From CAISKJ01 sp046351555 (GTDB lineage: Bacteria > Myxococcota_A > Polyangia > Polyangiales > Ga0077539), in NCBI GenBank assembly GCA_046351555.1, contig JAXLYI010000031.1, forward strand, positions 62,001-126,000: 64,000 bases of DNA, given 5' to 3'. Positions 1 to 10,037 of this stretch are shown here, in pieces (positions within the stretch are counted from its first letter, which is position 1; each line of letters begins with the position of its first letter). A program made the position numbers and the translations under genes. The notes under the pieces are model-generated. The model made no database searches, was not told the DNA's origin, and saw only the letters and a list, made by a program, of their open reading frames with translations.

Positions 1-218
1 AAGAGCGCGTCGAGCGTGCCGTCGAGCCCCGCACGTCGCACGGAGGCGTAGAAGCGCCCGACGGGCTCGCCGAAGAGCCCCGCCTCGTGGAGCGACTCCC
101 ACGCGGCGCGCAGCGAGCCCAGGGCCGTGACCAGCGCGTAGAGCTTCGGGGCGAGCTCCGCGCGTGCCTCCGCCACGACGGGCGAGGGCGGCGGGTCTGC
201 GGGCACCGGGAGGTTCAT
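1..218 (-). CDS. Hypothetical protein, N-terminal part (runs off the left edge)
   Basis: A minus-strand frame opens with ATG at 216-218 and stays open to the window edge, giving the first 72 residues of a protein. The visible part begins MNLPVPADPPPSPVV and continues into an Ala/Leu-rich, probably helical segment containing EARAELAPKLYALVTALGSL. There is no signal peptide and no recognisable motif. A TACACT box lies 14 bases upstream of the ATG (233-238), a possible -10. The function cannot be stated from this fragment; codon use with G/C at third positions supports real coding. Confidence 0.55.
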   Translation of the reverse strand, partial: MNLPVPADPPPSPVVAEARAELAPKLYALVTALGSLRAAWESLHEAGLFGEPVGRFYASVRRAGLDGTLDAL

Positions 219-362
219 GCGCCTGAGCGCGCAGTGTAGCCTACCCGCGGTGCCCGACGGGGGTCCCGCGCGAGGGGTTTGGAATGTGAGGGGGGAGGCG
301 GATGGGGGTTGACAGCGCCGCCGCCGTTGGGGAGGGCGGCGGCGCGGTCGGGGACGGGGAGG

Positions 363-1250
363 TCAGGCCGCCTGGTGGTCGCTCTTGCCCTCGGCGGCGG
401 CGCGGCGGGCGTCCTCCTCGGCGATGGCCTTCTTCAGCCACACCTTGGCGTTCTTCATCTTGCCGACCTCCTCGGTGCGCTTGCAGAGGGCCTTCCAGGC
501 CGCCTCGCGGTCGGGGGCCGAGAGCGCGGCCAGCTCGGCGCGGTGCTTCATCCACACCGCGACGGCCTCGCCGGGGAGCTCGATCTCCCCGATGCGGGCG
601 TAGAACCCTTCGGCCGCGGTGGGGACCTCGGCGGGCAGCGGCTCGACCGGCGCCTCGTTGCGGGGCGGGGCCACGGGCTCCTCCTCGCGCGGGGCGGGCT
701 GGGCGTTGAAATCGACGCCGCCGCCGGGCTCCTGCACGTTGGCCGGGATGGTCTCGAGCTCCATCTCGTCGAGTACGCCGAGCCCGAGGATCGAGAGCGT
801 CGCGCGGCGCTTCGCCTTGGTCTCCGCCTTCATGAGAACGTTCACCGGGTCGACCAGCGGCACGGTGGCGGTGGCCGTCTCGACGCGCCCGTTGGGGTGC
901 GTCGCCTTGCACACGGCGTAGACCAGCTTGGTGCCCGCGAGGTCGATCACCTTGGGGCCGTCGATGATCTCGCGGTTGAGCTTGTGCATCGCCGCGAGCT
1001 GGTCGGTCGCCCCGCGCGTCGCGTAGAGCACCTCCTTGCCGTTGAGCCGCAGGAAGGCGAAGGGCTGCGCGTGGGGGTTGAGCCCCAGGCCCTCGCACAT
1101 CTGCACGTAGAACTTCGCGCGCTCCGCGGGCCCGAGGCCCGAGAGGTCGCCGCGCAGCACCAGCGACTCGATCACCTTCGTGCCGGTGCGCCCGTCGACG
1201 TTGAACTCCGCGCGCTCCGTCTTCTCCGTCTTGTCCGTCTTCTCGCTCAT
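363..1250 (-). CDS. Phage-type conserved protein, possibly DNA-recombination related
   Basis: A 295-residue protein starting MSEKTDKTEKTE, with a charged N-terminus. Residues about 45-170 carry a pattern I recognise from uncharacterised phage and mobile-element proteins: CEGLGLNPHAQPF, an LNGKEVLYATRGATDQL block, and MKAETKAKRRATLSILGLG followed by LDEMELETIP. In phages this family sits among DNA-metabolism genes, but a biochemical role is not established to my knowledge. The C-terminal third is a Pro/Glu-rich linker and then a helical Lys/Ala-rich tail. A Shine-Dalgarno-like AGGAGAGA lies just upstream of the ATG. It follows the 1317-1685 gene on the same strand by 66 bases and may be co-transcribed with it. 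No integrase, capsid or other phage gene is nearby, so it looks like a domesticated or isolated gene. Confidence 0.75.
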   Translation of the reverse strand: MSEKTDKTEKTERAEFNVDGRTGTKVIESLVLRGDLSGLGPAERAKFYVQMCEGLGLNPHAQPFAFLRLNGKEVLYATRGATDQLAAMHKLNREIIDGPKVIDLAGTKLVYAVCKATHPNGRVETATATVPLVDPVNVLMKAETKAKRRATLSILGLGVLDEMELETIPANVQEPGGGVDFNAQPAPREEEPVAPPRNEAPVEPLPAEVPTAAEGFYARIGEIELPGEAVAVWMKHRAELAALSAPDREAAWKALCKRTEEVGKMKNAKVWLKKAIAEEDARRAAAEGKSDHQAA

Positions 1251-1316
1251 GGTCGTCTCTCCTGATCGTGCTCGTGGCGGCGGCGTCGGGTGCCGCGTCG
1301 GGTGTCTTCGTCGTGC

Positions 1317-1685
1317 TCAGCCGTCGGCGTTGGAGGCGTCGAGGGCGTCGACCCAGGCGTCGCGGCGCTCGTCGCAGAAGGCCGCGAAATCCGCGTCGCA
1401 CGCCAGCTCGTCGGCGAGGTCGGCGGGGTCGTCGTGGACGTCGTTGGCGGGCGCGGCCGCGGGCACCGCCGGCGCGTCGCCGACCACGCCGAGGCGGCGC
1501 TGCGCCTCGCGGATCAGCCGGTCCTTCTTGAAGCGCGGGTGCGCCTTCCAGTCGGCCCAGCTCAGCTCCGCGCGCAGCCGGACGAGCTCCTCGAGCTCGA
1601 GCGCGCCCTCGATGGGGCGCTCGTCGTAGTCGTCGGGGAGGGTCTCCGCGTCGATCGCCAGGGCCGTGTTGCGTGCGTCGTCCAT
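1317..1685 (-). CDS. Small acidic hypothetical protein
   Basis: A protein of 122 residues if started at the ATG at 1683-1685 (MDDARNTALAIDAETLPDDY). A longer frame upstream exists, but its extra residues (MCGGASVRILGS) look like non-coding translation, so the internal ATG is preferred. The protein is acidic, has no membrane segment, and contains a segment WADWKAHPRFKKDRLIREA followed by a short Ala/Pro linker and a second helical part. I do not recognise the family. It lies directly upstream of the phage-type gene at 363-1250 on the same strand, so the two could form a small transcription unit. Confidence 0.55.
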   Translation of the reverse strand: MDDARNTALAIDAETLPDDYDERPIEGALELEELVRLRAELSWADWKAHPRFKKDRLIREAQRRLGVVGDAPAVPAAAPANDVHDDPADLADELACDADFAAFCDERRDAWVDALDASNADG

Positions 1686-1750
1686 GGACCCAAGGATGCG
1701 CACGGACGCCCCGCCGCACAAGCCCCGGGAGGACAGCCTATGTCACGCAG

Positions 1751-3139
<1,389 letters not shown>

Positions 3140-3187
3140 CTGGGCGGCGCGACGATAGCACCCCCGGCGCGCCCGCCCGAAGCGCCG

Positions 3188-4405
3188 TCAGCGCGCCGCG
3201 GGACGGTCGCGGAGCGAACTCCGGGCGCCGATCGCCATCAGCCCGACCACCGCCCCGCCCGCGGCGGTGAGCACCGGCGCGACGCCGAAGCGCTCCGCGA
3301 GGCGGGCGTTGACGTCGGCTCCGAGCGCGGCGGGCACCGTGAGCATCGCCCAGAACGCCGCCGTGACCCGGCCGAGGAGGTGGTCGGGGGTGAGCTCCTG
3401 GCGGAGGGTCATGGTGTTGACTCCGCGGATGGCGTCCGAGCCCGCGATGACGGCCGCGAGGGCGCCGGCCGCGGGGAGCACGGCCGCGTGCCCGACGCCC
3501 GCCGTGGCGAGGCCGAGCGCGAGGCCGGCGGTGAGCCAGCACGCGGCGAAGCCCCAGCGCGCGCGGAGCCTCGGCGCGGCGGCGGCCCCGGTGAGCGCCC
3601 CGAGGCTCGCCAGGGCGTACACCGCGCCGACGCGTCCATCGCTCCACCCGAGGTCGCGCTTGAGGTGGAAGATGAACAGGTTGTCGCGCCCCGCGAGCGC
3701 GAGCGAGCTCGACGCGAGCAGCAGCATCGTCGCCCGCAGCACCGGGCTCTCCCAGAGGAAGCGGAGCCCCGCGACGAAGCCCGCCAGCGCCGGCCCGCGC
3801 GCGGTCGCGTCGCCCGCGCTGAAGGGTTTCCGCACGGCCGCCACCGACAGCGCCGACACCAGGAACGACGCCGCGTCCACGCCCACCGCGGCCGTCGGGC
3901 CCACGCGCTCGCACACCGCGCCGGCGAGCATCGGCCCGACGAAGAAGGCCACGGCGTACGCCCCGTGCGTCATCCCGTTGGCCGCGATGAGCTGCGCGCG
4001 CGGGACGAGGCGCGCGACCGCGGTGATCGCCGCGACCTGGAAGGTGTTGCCGAGCAGCGCGCCGACCACCGACGCTCCGACGAGCAGCGGGTAGCTCGGC
4101 CCGCGGAGCCACCACGCGAGCGGGACGGCGGCGAAGACCAGCGCGCGCCCGAGGTCGCAGGCGATCATCAGGCGGCGGCGGTCGACCCGGTCGACGAGCG
4201 CGCCGGAGAAGAGCCCGGCGGCCACGTGGGCGCAGGCCACCGCGGCGGAGAGCTGCCCCATGCGGTGGAGCGACCCGGTCGCGCGCAGCACGAGCAGCGG
4301 GACGGCGATGGTCGCGAACGCGTCGCCGAGCCCGGACAGGCCCTGGCCCGCCCAGAAGGTGAGGAAGTCGCGGTTGCGCGCGAGCGGCGGGTCGGCGGCG
4401 ACCAT
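3188..4405 (-). CDS. MFS transporter, EntS-like drug/siderophore exporter type
   Basis: A protein of 405 residues from the ATG at 4403-4405 (MVAADPPLARNRDFLTFWAG). About 12 hydrophobic segments are visible, and the N-terminal pattern NRDFLTFWAGQGLSGLGDAF plus VDRVDRRRLMIACDLGRAL after helix 2 matches the MFS branch that includes enterobactin exporter EntS and macrolide efflux proteins. It should sit in the inner membrane and export a small molecule by proton antiport; the substrate cannot be read. An alternative start eight codons upstream (MGPPARPL) exists. It is flanked by the kinase gene (48-base gap) and the Sel1 lipoprotein gene, all on the minus strand. Confidence 0.85.
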   Translation of the reverse strand: MVAADPPLARNRDFLTFWAGQGLSGLGDAFATIAVPLLVLRATGSLHRMGQLSAAVACAHVAAGLFSGALVDRVDRRRLMIACDLGRALVFAAVPLAWWLRGPSYPLLVGASVVGALLGNTFQVAAITAVARLVPRAQLIAANGMTHGAYAVAFFVGPMLAGAVCERVGPTAAVGVDAASFLVSALSVAAVRKPFSAGDATARGPALAGFVAGLRFLWESPVLRATMLLLASSSLALAGRDNLFIFHLKRDLGWSDGRVGAVYALASLGALTGAAAAPRLRARWGFAACWLTAGLALGLATAGVGHAAVLPAAGALAAVIAGSDAIRGVNTMTLRQELTPDHLLGRVTAAFWAMLTVPAALGADVNARLAERFGVAPVLTAAGGAVVGLMAIGARSSLRDRPAAR

Positions 4406-4442
4406 GAGGGGCCGCGCAGGAGGACCCAACGCGGCGGCGAAG

Positions 4443-5720
4443 TCAAGTCGGGGCGGGGGCGTGGAGCGCGCGGGCGAGGGCGCAGCCGTTCTGGTCGCCG
4501 TAGTTGCACGCGGCGTTGTAGAGCGCCTCGGCGCGCGCGCGGTCGGGCTGGACGTCGCGGCCGTGCTGGTAGATGGAGCCGAGGTTGTTGCACGCCGTCG
4601 GGTTGGCGAGCTCGCAGCCGCGCCCGTAGAGCGACCGGGCGCGCGCCGGGTCGAGCGGGAGCCCCGACGCCGACTCGCTCAGGAGCCACCCCGCGTTGTT
4701 GCATGCGAGCGCGTTGCCGCCCTCGCAGGCCCGCACGTCGAGCGTGAGCGCGCGGGCCGCGTCGCGCGCCACCCCGCGGCCCTCCTGGAGCATCGAGCCG
4801 AGGCCCGCGCAGGCGCGCGCGTTGCCCTCCGCGCAGCCGCGCTCGTAGTGGCCGGCGGCCCGCGCGGGGTCGGCCGTCACGCCGATCCCCTGCTCGTAGA
4901 GCACGCCGAGGTTGGCGCAGCCGAGCGCGTTGCCGCCGGTGCAGGCCCGCTCGTAGAGCGCGCGCGCGGCGGCGAGGTCGCGCGGGACGCCGGAGCCGTT
5001 CTGCTGGAGCCACGCGACGTTGACGCAGCCGCGGAGGTCGCCGCGGTCGCAGCCCAGCCGGTAGGCCGACGCGGCGTGGGCGAGGTCGCGCGGTGCGCCG
5101 CGGCCCTCTTCGAAGATCCACCCGAGCCGCGTGCAGCTCCCGGCGTCGCCGAGCCGGCACGCCTTGTCGAAGTAGCCCTGCGCGCCGAGCGACGCGCCGG
5201 GCACCGCGGCCCCGTCGGACACGAGGCGCCCGAGGTTGGCGCAGGCGACGGGCTCGTCCCCGGTGCACGCGCGCTGGTAGCGCTCGATCGCGCCGGGTAC
5301 GTCGCGCGGGAGGGAGGCGCCGTTCTCCATCATCCACCCGAGGTTGGTGCACCCGCGCTGGTGGCCCGCGTCGCACGCGCGGCGGTAGAGCGAGGCCGCG
5401 CGCGCCGCGTCCTGCCCGCCGCCGAGCCCCGCCTCGTGGAGCCACCCGAGGCGCGTGCAGCTCGCCCACTCGCGCCGGTCGCAGGCCCGCTGGTACCGCC
5501 GCCGCGCCTCCGCCGGGTCGCGCGCGACGCCGGTGCCGAGCTCCAGGCGCTCGCCGAGGGCGCCGCAGGCCGGGGCGTCGCCGCGGTCACAGGCGGCGCG
5601 GAGCGCGGGGACGCCGGCGCGGGCGAGGTCGAGCGCCGGTGGCGGCGCCTTGCGGCAGCCGAGCGCGGCGAGCAAGGCCCACGCGGCGAGTCGAGGCGCG
5701 GAGGGGGGCATGCGCCGCAT
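4443..5720 (-). CDS. Sel1-repeat (Hcp-like) lipoprotein
   Basis: A 425-residue protein with a short positively charged start (MRRMPPS), a hydrophobic stretch, and a lipobox-like LAALGC with Cys22, indicating an exported lipoprotein. The rest is about ten tandem Sel1-like repeats of some 36-38 residues, each with a pattern like YERACTGGNALGCANLG plus a Cys pair, as in Helicobacter Hcp proteins where the pair forms a disulfide in each repeat. Such alpha/alpha solenoids mediate protein-protein contacts outside the cytoplasm. A second ATG three codons in is an alternative start. The following gene on this strand is the MFS transporter, 37 bases away. Confidence 0.87.
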   Translation of the reverse strand: MRRMPPSAPRLAAWALLAALGCRKAPPPALDLARAGVPALRAACDRGDAPACGALGERLELGTGVARDPAEARRRYQRACDRREWASCTRLGWLHEAGLGGGQDAARAASLYRRACDAGHQRGCTNLGWMMENGASLPRDVPGAIERYQRACTGDEPVACANLGRLVSDGAAVPGASLGAQGYFDKACRLGDAGSCTRLGWIFEEGRGAPRDLAHAASAYRLGCDRGDLRGCVNVAWLQQNGSGVPRDLAAARALYERACTGGNALGCANLGVLYEQGIGVTADPARAAGHYERGCAEGNARACAGLGSMLQEGRGVARDAARALTLDVRACEGGNALACNNAGWLLSESASGLPLDPARARSLYGRGCELANPTACNNLGSIYQHGRDVQPDRARAEALYNAACNYGDQNGCALARALHAPAPT

Positions 5721-5819
5721 TGGCCGTCATCCGCCCGCGGCTGTCCACCTTGAAACAGCGGCGGCCGCGTCGTGCGGGGGATTGCGCGACGGGCCGTTCG
5801 CTGCGATGCCTCCGGGGCC

Positions 5820-8021
5820 ATGACAAGGACCCGCTGGACGTCGGTGGTCGCGTGCTCGCTCTGGCTCCTCGCGGGGGAGGCGTCGCCGTGCGGCGGCGGG
5901 CCCTACGAGGGCCCCGTGGACGTCGCCGTCGCCAACCCCGACCTGCCGCTCACCAGCTTCGCCGCCGGGCGCGTGGGCGTGGTGCTGCGGGCCTGGGGGA
6001 TGCGACGCGGCGCCCTCGTCGTCGCGTACCGGAGCTTCACCCGCGCCCCGCTCGACGCGGACGAGCAGCGCGGCTTCCTCGCCTACGCCGTCAACGCCTA
6101 CCGCTCCATCGACCCGCGCATCATCGACCCCGCCGCGCCCGCGCGAGACCCCGCGACGGCGCCCGGAGAGCCCTTCCTGCCGAGCGTCGAGCCCTACGCC
6201 ACCGCGCGCGCGGAGGCCGGCGCCGGGCCCTGGGCGGGCGTCGCCGCCAACGGCTGGTCGCAGAACGGGGAGTGGACCACCAACTGCCTCGGCGACGCCT
6301 TCCGCGCCGCGGGTGACGCGCTGCGGGCGAGGGTCGCGCGGCACGGGGCGGGCTCGCCGGCGGTGGCCCGCTGGGTCGAGGGGCAGGACGCGGTCTTCAC
6401 GAACTGCGGCGAGGCGCCGGGCCAGACGCCCGCCGCGCTCCCCGACGACGCGCCGGCGGACGAGCGCCGCGACCGCGCCTGGCACATCGCCGCGGCCCAC
6501 TTCTACGCGGGGCGATTCGACCTCGCCGAGCGGGCCTTCCGCGCGATCGCCGCCGACCGCGCGTCGCCCTGGCGGGGGATGGCGCGCTACCTCGTGGTCC
6601 GCACGATCACCCGCGCGGCGCAGCGCGGGCGGGCGACCCCCGACGTCGTCCTGCTCGGGCGGGCCGCGGCCGAGGCGCGCTCGCTCCGCGACGACCCCGC
6701 GGCCGGCGACGTCGGCGAGATGGCGCGGCGCTACGAGGGCTGGATCGACTCGCTCCGCGCGGGCGACGGGCGCGCCCACGACCTCGGCGTCGCGCTCGCC
6801 CGGCCGGGGCTCGGCGCCCGCTTCGGCGAGTCGCTCGGTGACTACACCGCGCTCCTCGTGAGGGCCCGGGAGCCCTTCGCGCGGCAGCCCGGCGACCGCG
6901 ACCGCCTCACCGCGTGGATCGCCGCCGTCGAGGGGGCGCTCCCGCGCGACGCGTCCGTCGCCCTCTTCGCCCAGACCCGCGAGAGCGCGTGGGCCGTGGC
7001 TGCGCTGATGAGCGACGGGCCCGCGGCCGACCGCTCGCTCGACGCCGCGCTCGCGCACGCCGGCGCCGCGACGCGCGACGACCCCGCGTGGGCCTCGCTC
7101 CGCTACCACCGCCTGCGCGTCCTCGCGGCGCGCGGTGGGCTTCGGTACGACGAGGTCGCGGCGGCTCGCGCGCAGCTCACCGAGGCCGACGGCCCGAGCG
7201 CGCGCAACCTTTTCCGCGACCTCGCGGTCGACGCCGCGCCCGACCTCGACCGCCTCCTCGCCGCCGCCCACGGCACCCCCGCGGCGTGGTCGATGGAGGA
7301 CGGCACCGCCCGCCCGCTCGCGCCGAACGAGTCCGTCGCGGACGACCTCACGCCCTACGGCGCCGCGGCCCTTTCGTCGCGCGTACCGTTGGCGACGCTC
7401 GCGCGCGCCGCGGCCTCGGGCGCGCTCCCGGTGGCGCTGCGGGCCAAGGTGGCCGAGGCGGCGCTGCTGCGTGCGGCGCTCCTCGACGACGTCGCGGTGG
7501 TCCAGGCGATCGGCGCGATCGCGGCGCGGCTCCCGGCGGAAGTGTCGGCGCGGCTCCAGCCCGTGATCCGCGCGCCCACGCGCGACCGTCGGCGCTACGA
7601 GGCGCTGCTCCGGCTGGGGCTCGACGGCGGCTCGCCGCTGCTCGCGACGTCGGTGATGCCCGTGGGCGATTGGGCGCCGCCGGACGCGTGGCTCGTTCAC
7701 TGCGGGTCGCCGCTGCCCGCGGTGACGCCGGCCCGCTTCCTCACGGCTGCGGAGCGCGCGCAGTGGGCGAGCGAGCGGGCCCGCGCCGCGGGGTTCGGCG
7801 GCGTCGAGGCGCTCCTCCCGCGGGAGGCGGCGCGGCTGGCGGCGCTCCTGCCGCGCGAGCCCCGGATGCCCGCGCTGCTCGCGGCCGCGGTGCAGGGGAC
7901 GCGCAACCACGGGTGCCCCGCCCGCGCCCCGATCAGCGCGGCGTCGCGGGCGGCCTTCCAGGCGCTCCACCGGCTCTTCCCGCGCTCGGCCGAGGCGCGC
8001 GCCACGCCCTACTGGTACTGA
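5820..8021 (+). CDS. Secreted hypothetical protein, partner of the DUF3142 gene
   Basis: A 733-residue protein from the ATG at 5820-5822 (MTRTRWTSVVACSLWLLAGE), chosen because it gives a proper signal peptide ending near ASPCGGGPYEG; a longer frame lacks this. The mature part is mostly helical, Ala/Leu/Arg-rich, with stretches resembling TPR-type helices (AWHIAAAHFYAGRFDLAERAF). No catalytic motif is visible. Its stop overlaps the next gene's start (TGATG at 8019-8023), so the two are translationally coupled. Proteins starting with this Cys-Gly-Gly signature next to DUF3142 genes occur in other proteobacteria as far as I recall, but with no assigned function. Confidence 0.72.
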   Translation: MTRTRWTSVVACSLWLLAGEASPCGGGPYEGPVDVAVANPDLPLTSFAAGRVGVVLRAWGMRRGALVVAYRSFTRAPLDADEQRGFLAYAVNAYRSIDPRIIDPAAPARDPATAPGEPFLPSVEPYATARAEAGAGPWAGVAANGWSQNGEWTTNCLGDAFRAAGDALRARVARHGAGSPAVARWVEGQDAVFTNCGEAPGQTPAALPDDAPADERRDRAWHIAAAHFYAGRFDLAERAFRAIAADRASPWRGMARYLVVRTITRAAQRGRATPDVVLLGRAAAEARSLRDDPAAGDVGEMARRYEGWIDSLRAGDGRAHDLGVALARPGLGARFGESLGDYTALLVRAREPFARQPGDRDRLTAWIAAVEGALPRDASVALFAQTRESAWAVAALMSDGPAADRSLDAALAHAGAATRDDPAWASLRYHRLRVLAARGGLRYDEVAAARAQLTEADGPSARNLFRDLAVDAAPDLDRLLAAAHGTPAAWSMEDGTARPLAPNESVADDLTPYGAAALSSRVPLATLARAAASGALPVALRAKVAEAALLRAALLDDVAVVQAIGAIAARLPAEVSARLQPVIRAPTRDRRRYEALLRLGLDGGSPLLATSVMPVGDWAPPDAWLVHCGSPLPAVTPARFLTAAERAQWASERARAAGFGGVEALLPREAARLAALLPREPRMPALLAAAVQGTRNHGCPARAPISAASRAAFQALHRLFPRSAEARATPYWY

Positions 8022-8734
8022 TGCGAACGGCCGTCGCGCTCGCGCTCTCCCTCGCCGCGGGCGTCGCGCGCGCCGACCCGCCGCCGCTCGTGTTGTGGGC
8101 CTGGGAGCGCCCCGAAGACCTCCGCTTCCTCCCGCCCGACGTCGGCGTCGCGTACCACCGCGCGACGGTGGCCGTGACGCCCGCGGGCGTGCGCGTGGCG
8201 CCGCGTCGGCACCCGGTGTTCACGCGCGACGGGGCGTGGCGGATGGCGGTGGTGCGCGTCGAGCTGCGGCCGCGGGCCACGGCCTTCACGGACGGCGCGC
8301 GCGCGGAGGTGGTGGCGCTGCTCGCGCGCGTCGCGGCGGAGCCCGGGGTGCGCGGCGTCCAGGTGGATTTCGATGTCCCCGCGTCGCAGCGCGAGGCGCA
8401 CCGGCGGCTGCTCGTCGACGCGCGGCGCGCGCTCCCCGCGGGGACGTGGCTCTCGGTGACCGCGCTCGCGTCGTGGTGCGTCGGCGATCGGTGGCTCGGC
8501 GCGCCGCCGGTCGACGAGGTGGTCCCGATGGTGTTCACGATGGGGCGCGGGGGCGAGGCGGTGCGGGCGGCGCTGGGGCGCGCGGGGCGCTTCGCGGAGC
8601 CCGTCTGTCGCGGGAGCGTGGGGTGGGCGGCGGGTGAGCCGACGGTGCCGTTGCGGGGTGTGCGGCGGCGCTACGTCTTCAACGCGCGGCCGTGGACGCC
8701 GGAGGCCGCGCGGCTCTGGCTCGCGGGGCGGTAG
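8021..8734 (+). CDS. DUF3142 family secreted protein
   Basis: A 237-residue protein beginning MRTAVALALSLAAGVARADP, a clear signal peptide with an ARA-D cleavage site. The body has the DUF3142 pattern: WAWERPEDLRFL near the start, RGVQVDFDVPASQREAHRR in the middle, SVTALASWCVGDRWL, then VVPMVFTMG. This is a TIM-barrel-like fold resembling glycoside hydrolases, with a conserved acidic residue in QVDFD, but no activity has been shown that I know of. It overlaps the upstream gene by one base and is surely in the same operon. Its stop lies three bases from the convergent LamG lipoprotein gene. Confidence 0.83.
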   Translation: MRTAVALALSLAAGVARADPPPLVLWAWERPEDLRFLPPDVGVAYHRATVAVTPAGVRVAPRRHPVFTRDGAWRMAVVRVELRPRATAFTDGARAEVVALLARVAAEPGVRGVQVDFDVPASQREAHRRLLVDARRALPAGTWLSVTALASWCVGDRWLGAPPVDEVVPMVFTMGRGGEAVRAALGRAGRFAEPVCRGSVGWAAGEPTVPLRGVRRRYVFNARPWTPEAARLWLAGR

Positions 8735-8737
8735 GTG

Positions 8738-9955
8738 TCAGCGGTCGGGGAAGGCCGCGGTGGGCGGCGCGAAGGGCGCGGTGTAACGGGCGACGCCGCG
8801 CGTGACGCGGACCTCGTCGATCGCCCCGTTGAACCACGGCTGCACGCCGCTCCCATACCCGCCGATGACGAGGAAGTCGTTGGTCTGCGAGCTCAGCCGC
8901 CCGGCCTGCTGGAGCGTCATCGCGCCGTCGATGAACCACCGGTACGTCGCCCCGTCGTACGAGAGGGCGACGTGGTGCCAGCCCTCGGGGACGGTTCCCG
9001 CGGCGGTCCCCGTGTAGTCCCAGGGGAGCACGCCGTTGACCCACACGTAGAGCGTCCGCGCGTCCTTGATGGACATCACGAGGCCGTACGAGTCGCAACT
9101 GAAGATCGTCCCCGTCCCGTTGACCCACGCCTCCATGGTGAAGGCCTCGGCGCCTTCGAAGACGAGCTCCCGCGCGCGCGGCGCCACGACGAGCTGCGCG
9201 CCGCTCCCGTCGAAGGCCGCGCCGCCGCTCCCGAAGCGCGCGGTCGTCCCGATGCGGGCGGCCCCGTCGGCGCGGACGGTGTGGCCGCCGACGTCGACGA
9301 AGGTGCTCCCGCCCGCCGCGCCCTCCATGTGCATCAGAACCACCACGCCCGCGAACGACGGGTCGACGCCCGCGGCGTCCGCGTCGACGGACGCGTCGGC
9401 GGCGTCGGGCGCTGCGTCGGGCGCGGCGTCGGCGACGTCCGGCGCGGGCGCGTCGATCATGGGCGCATCCGGCGTCGAGTCGGGCGTCGCGTCGAGCAGC
9501 GCAGCGTCCGCGTCCGCGCCGAGGTCCGCGGCGACGTCGGGGCCGGCGTCCACGCTCGCGTCAGGTGCTGCGTCGTCGGGCGCGTCGACCGTCACCGCGT
9601 CACCCGCGTCGGGGCCCGCCTCCGGGCCGGCGTCGGCCGTCGCGTCTTCGGCGGCGTCGGGCGACGCATCCGGCGCGGCGTCCTCTCCTGCGTCGCCGGC
9701 CGCATCGGGAGCCGCGTCTTCGCCCGCGTCGACCGCTGCGTCCGCGGCGACGTCCGGCGCGCCATCGTCGGCGACGTCCGCCCGCGCGTCGGGAGCGTTC
9801 GCGTCGCCCGCAGCGTCGTCAGGGACGTCGGGCGCGACGTCGGCGGGCTTCGCGCGGTCTTGCGGGGCGGCGTCGTTGTTGGCGGCCGGCGGATCCGACG
9901 AGCAGGCCGCGGCGAGGAGCGTGGCGCCGAGGAGGGCGCGGAAGGAAGTTCGCAT
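8738..9955 (-). CDS. LamG-domain lipoprotein with Asp/Ala/Pro-rich linker
   Basis: A 405-residue protein with signal peptide and lipobox-like LLAAACSS near residue 19. Residues about 28-197 are an extreme low-complexity linker of DAAPDA, DAGEDA and DVAADA units. From about residue 200 to the end is a concanavalin/LamG-like beta-sandwich: GVVVLMHMEGAAGGSTFVD, FTMEAWVNG, EGWHHVALSYDGATYRWFID, and GAIDEVRVTRGVARYT, the signature of LamG_3-type domains. The design suggests a surface lipoprotein that holds a carbohydrate- or protein-binding domain away from the membrane. It is expressed convergently with the DUF3142 gene. Confidence 0.85.
   Translation of the reverse strand: MRTSFRALLGATLLAAACSSDPPAANNDAAPQDRAKPADVAPDVPDDAAGDANAPDARADVADDGAPDVAADAAVDAGEDAAPDAAGDAGEDAAPDASPDAAEDATADAGPEAGPDAGDAVTVDAPDDAAPDASVDAGPDVAADLGADADAALLDATPDSTPDAPMIDAPAPDVADAAPDAAPDAADASVDADAAGVDPSFAGVVVLMHMEGAAGGSTFVDVGGHTVRADGAARIGTTARFGSGGAAFDGSGAQLVVAPRARELVFEGAEAFTMEAWVNGTGTIFSCDSYGLVMSIKDARTLYVWVNGVLPWDYTGTAAGTVPEGWHHVALSYDGATYRWFIDGAMTLQQAGRLSSQTNDFLVIGGYGSGVQPWFNGAIDEVRVTRGVARYTAPFAPPTAAFPDR
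9364..9871 (-). repeat. Asp-Ala-Pro codon repeat encoding a lipoprotein linker
   Basis: About 500 bases built from reiterated GCGTCGG/GCGTCCG-type units (read on the plus strand) encode the DAxPDA-type linker of the LamG lipoprotein. The units are degenerate triplet-phase repeats, so length changes in multiples of three would not break the frame. Similar arrays occur at about 20667-20997 and 45185-45512 in other lipoprotein genes of this window. Confidence 0.7.
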
Positions 9956-10037
9956 GCCCCGATGGTTGCACCGCGAGCGACAGGGACGTCAACGGCGGCG
10001 TCGACCCCGCGGGCGCGGTGTACCCTTCACCTCCCCG

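Noticed and set aside
9364..9871. Regular GCGTCGG-type repeats resembling a CRISPR array
   Set aside because: There are no unique spacers of constant length; the period is in codon multiples within a lipoprotein linker, and no cas gene is near.
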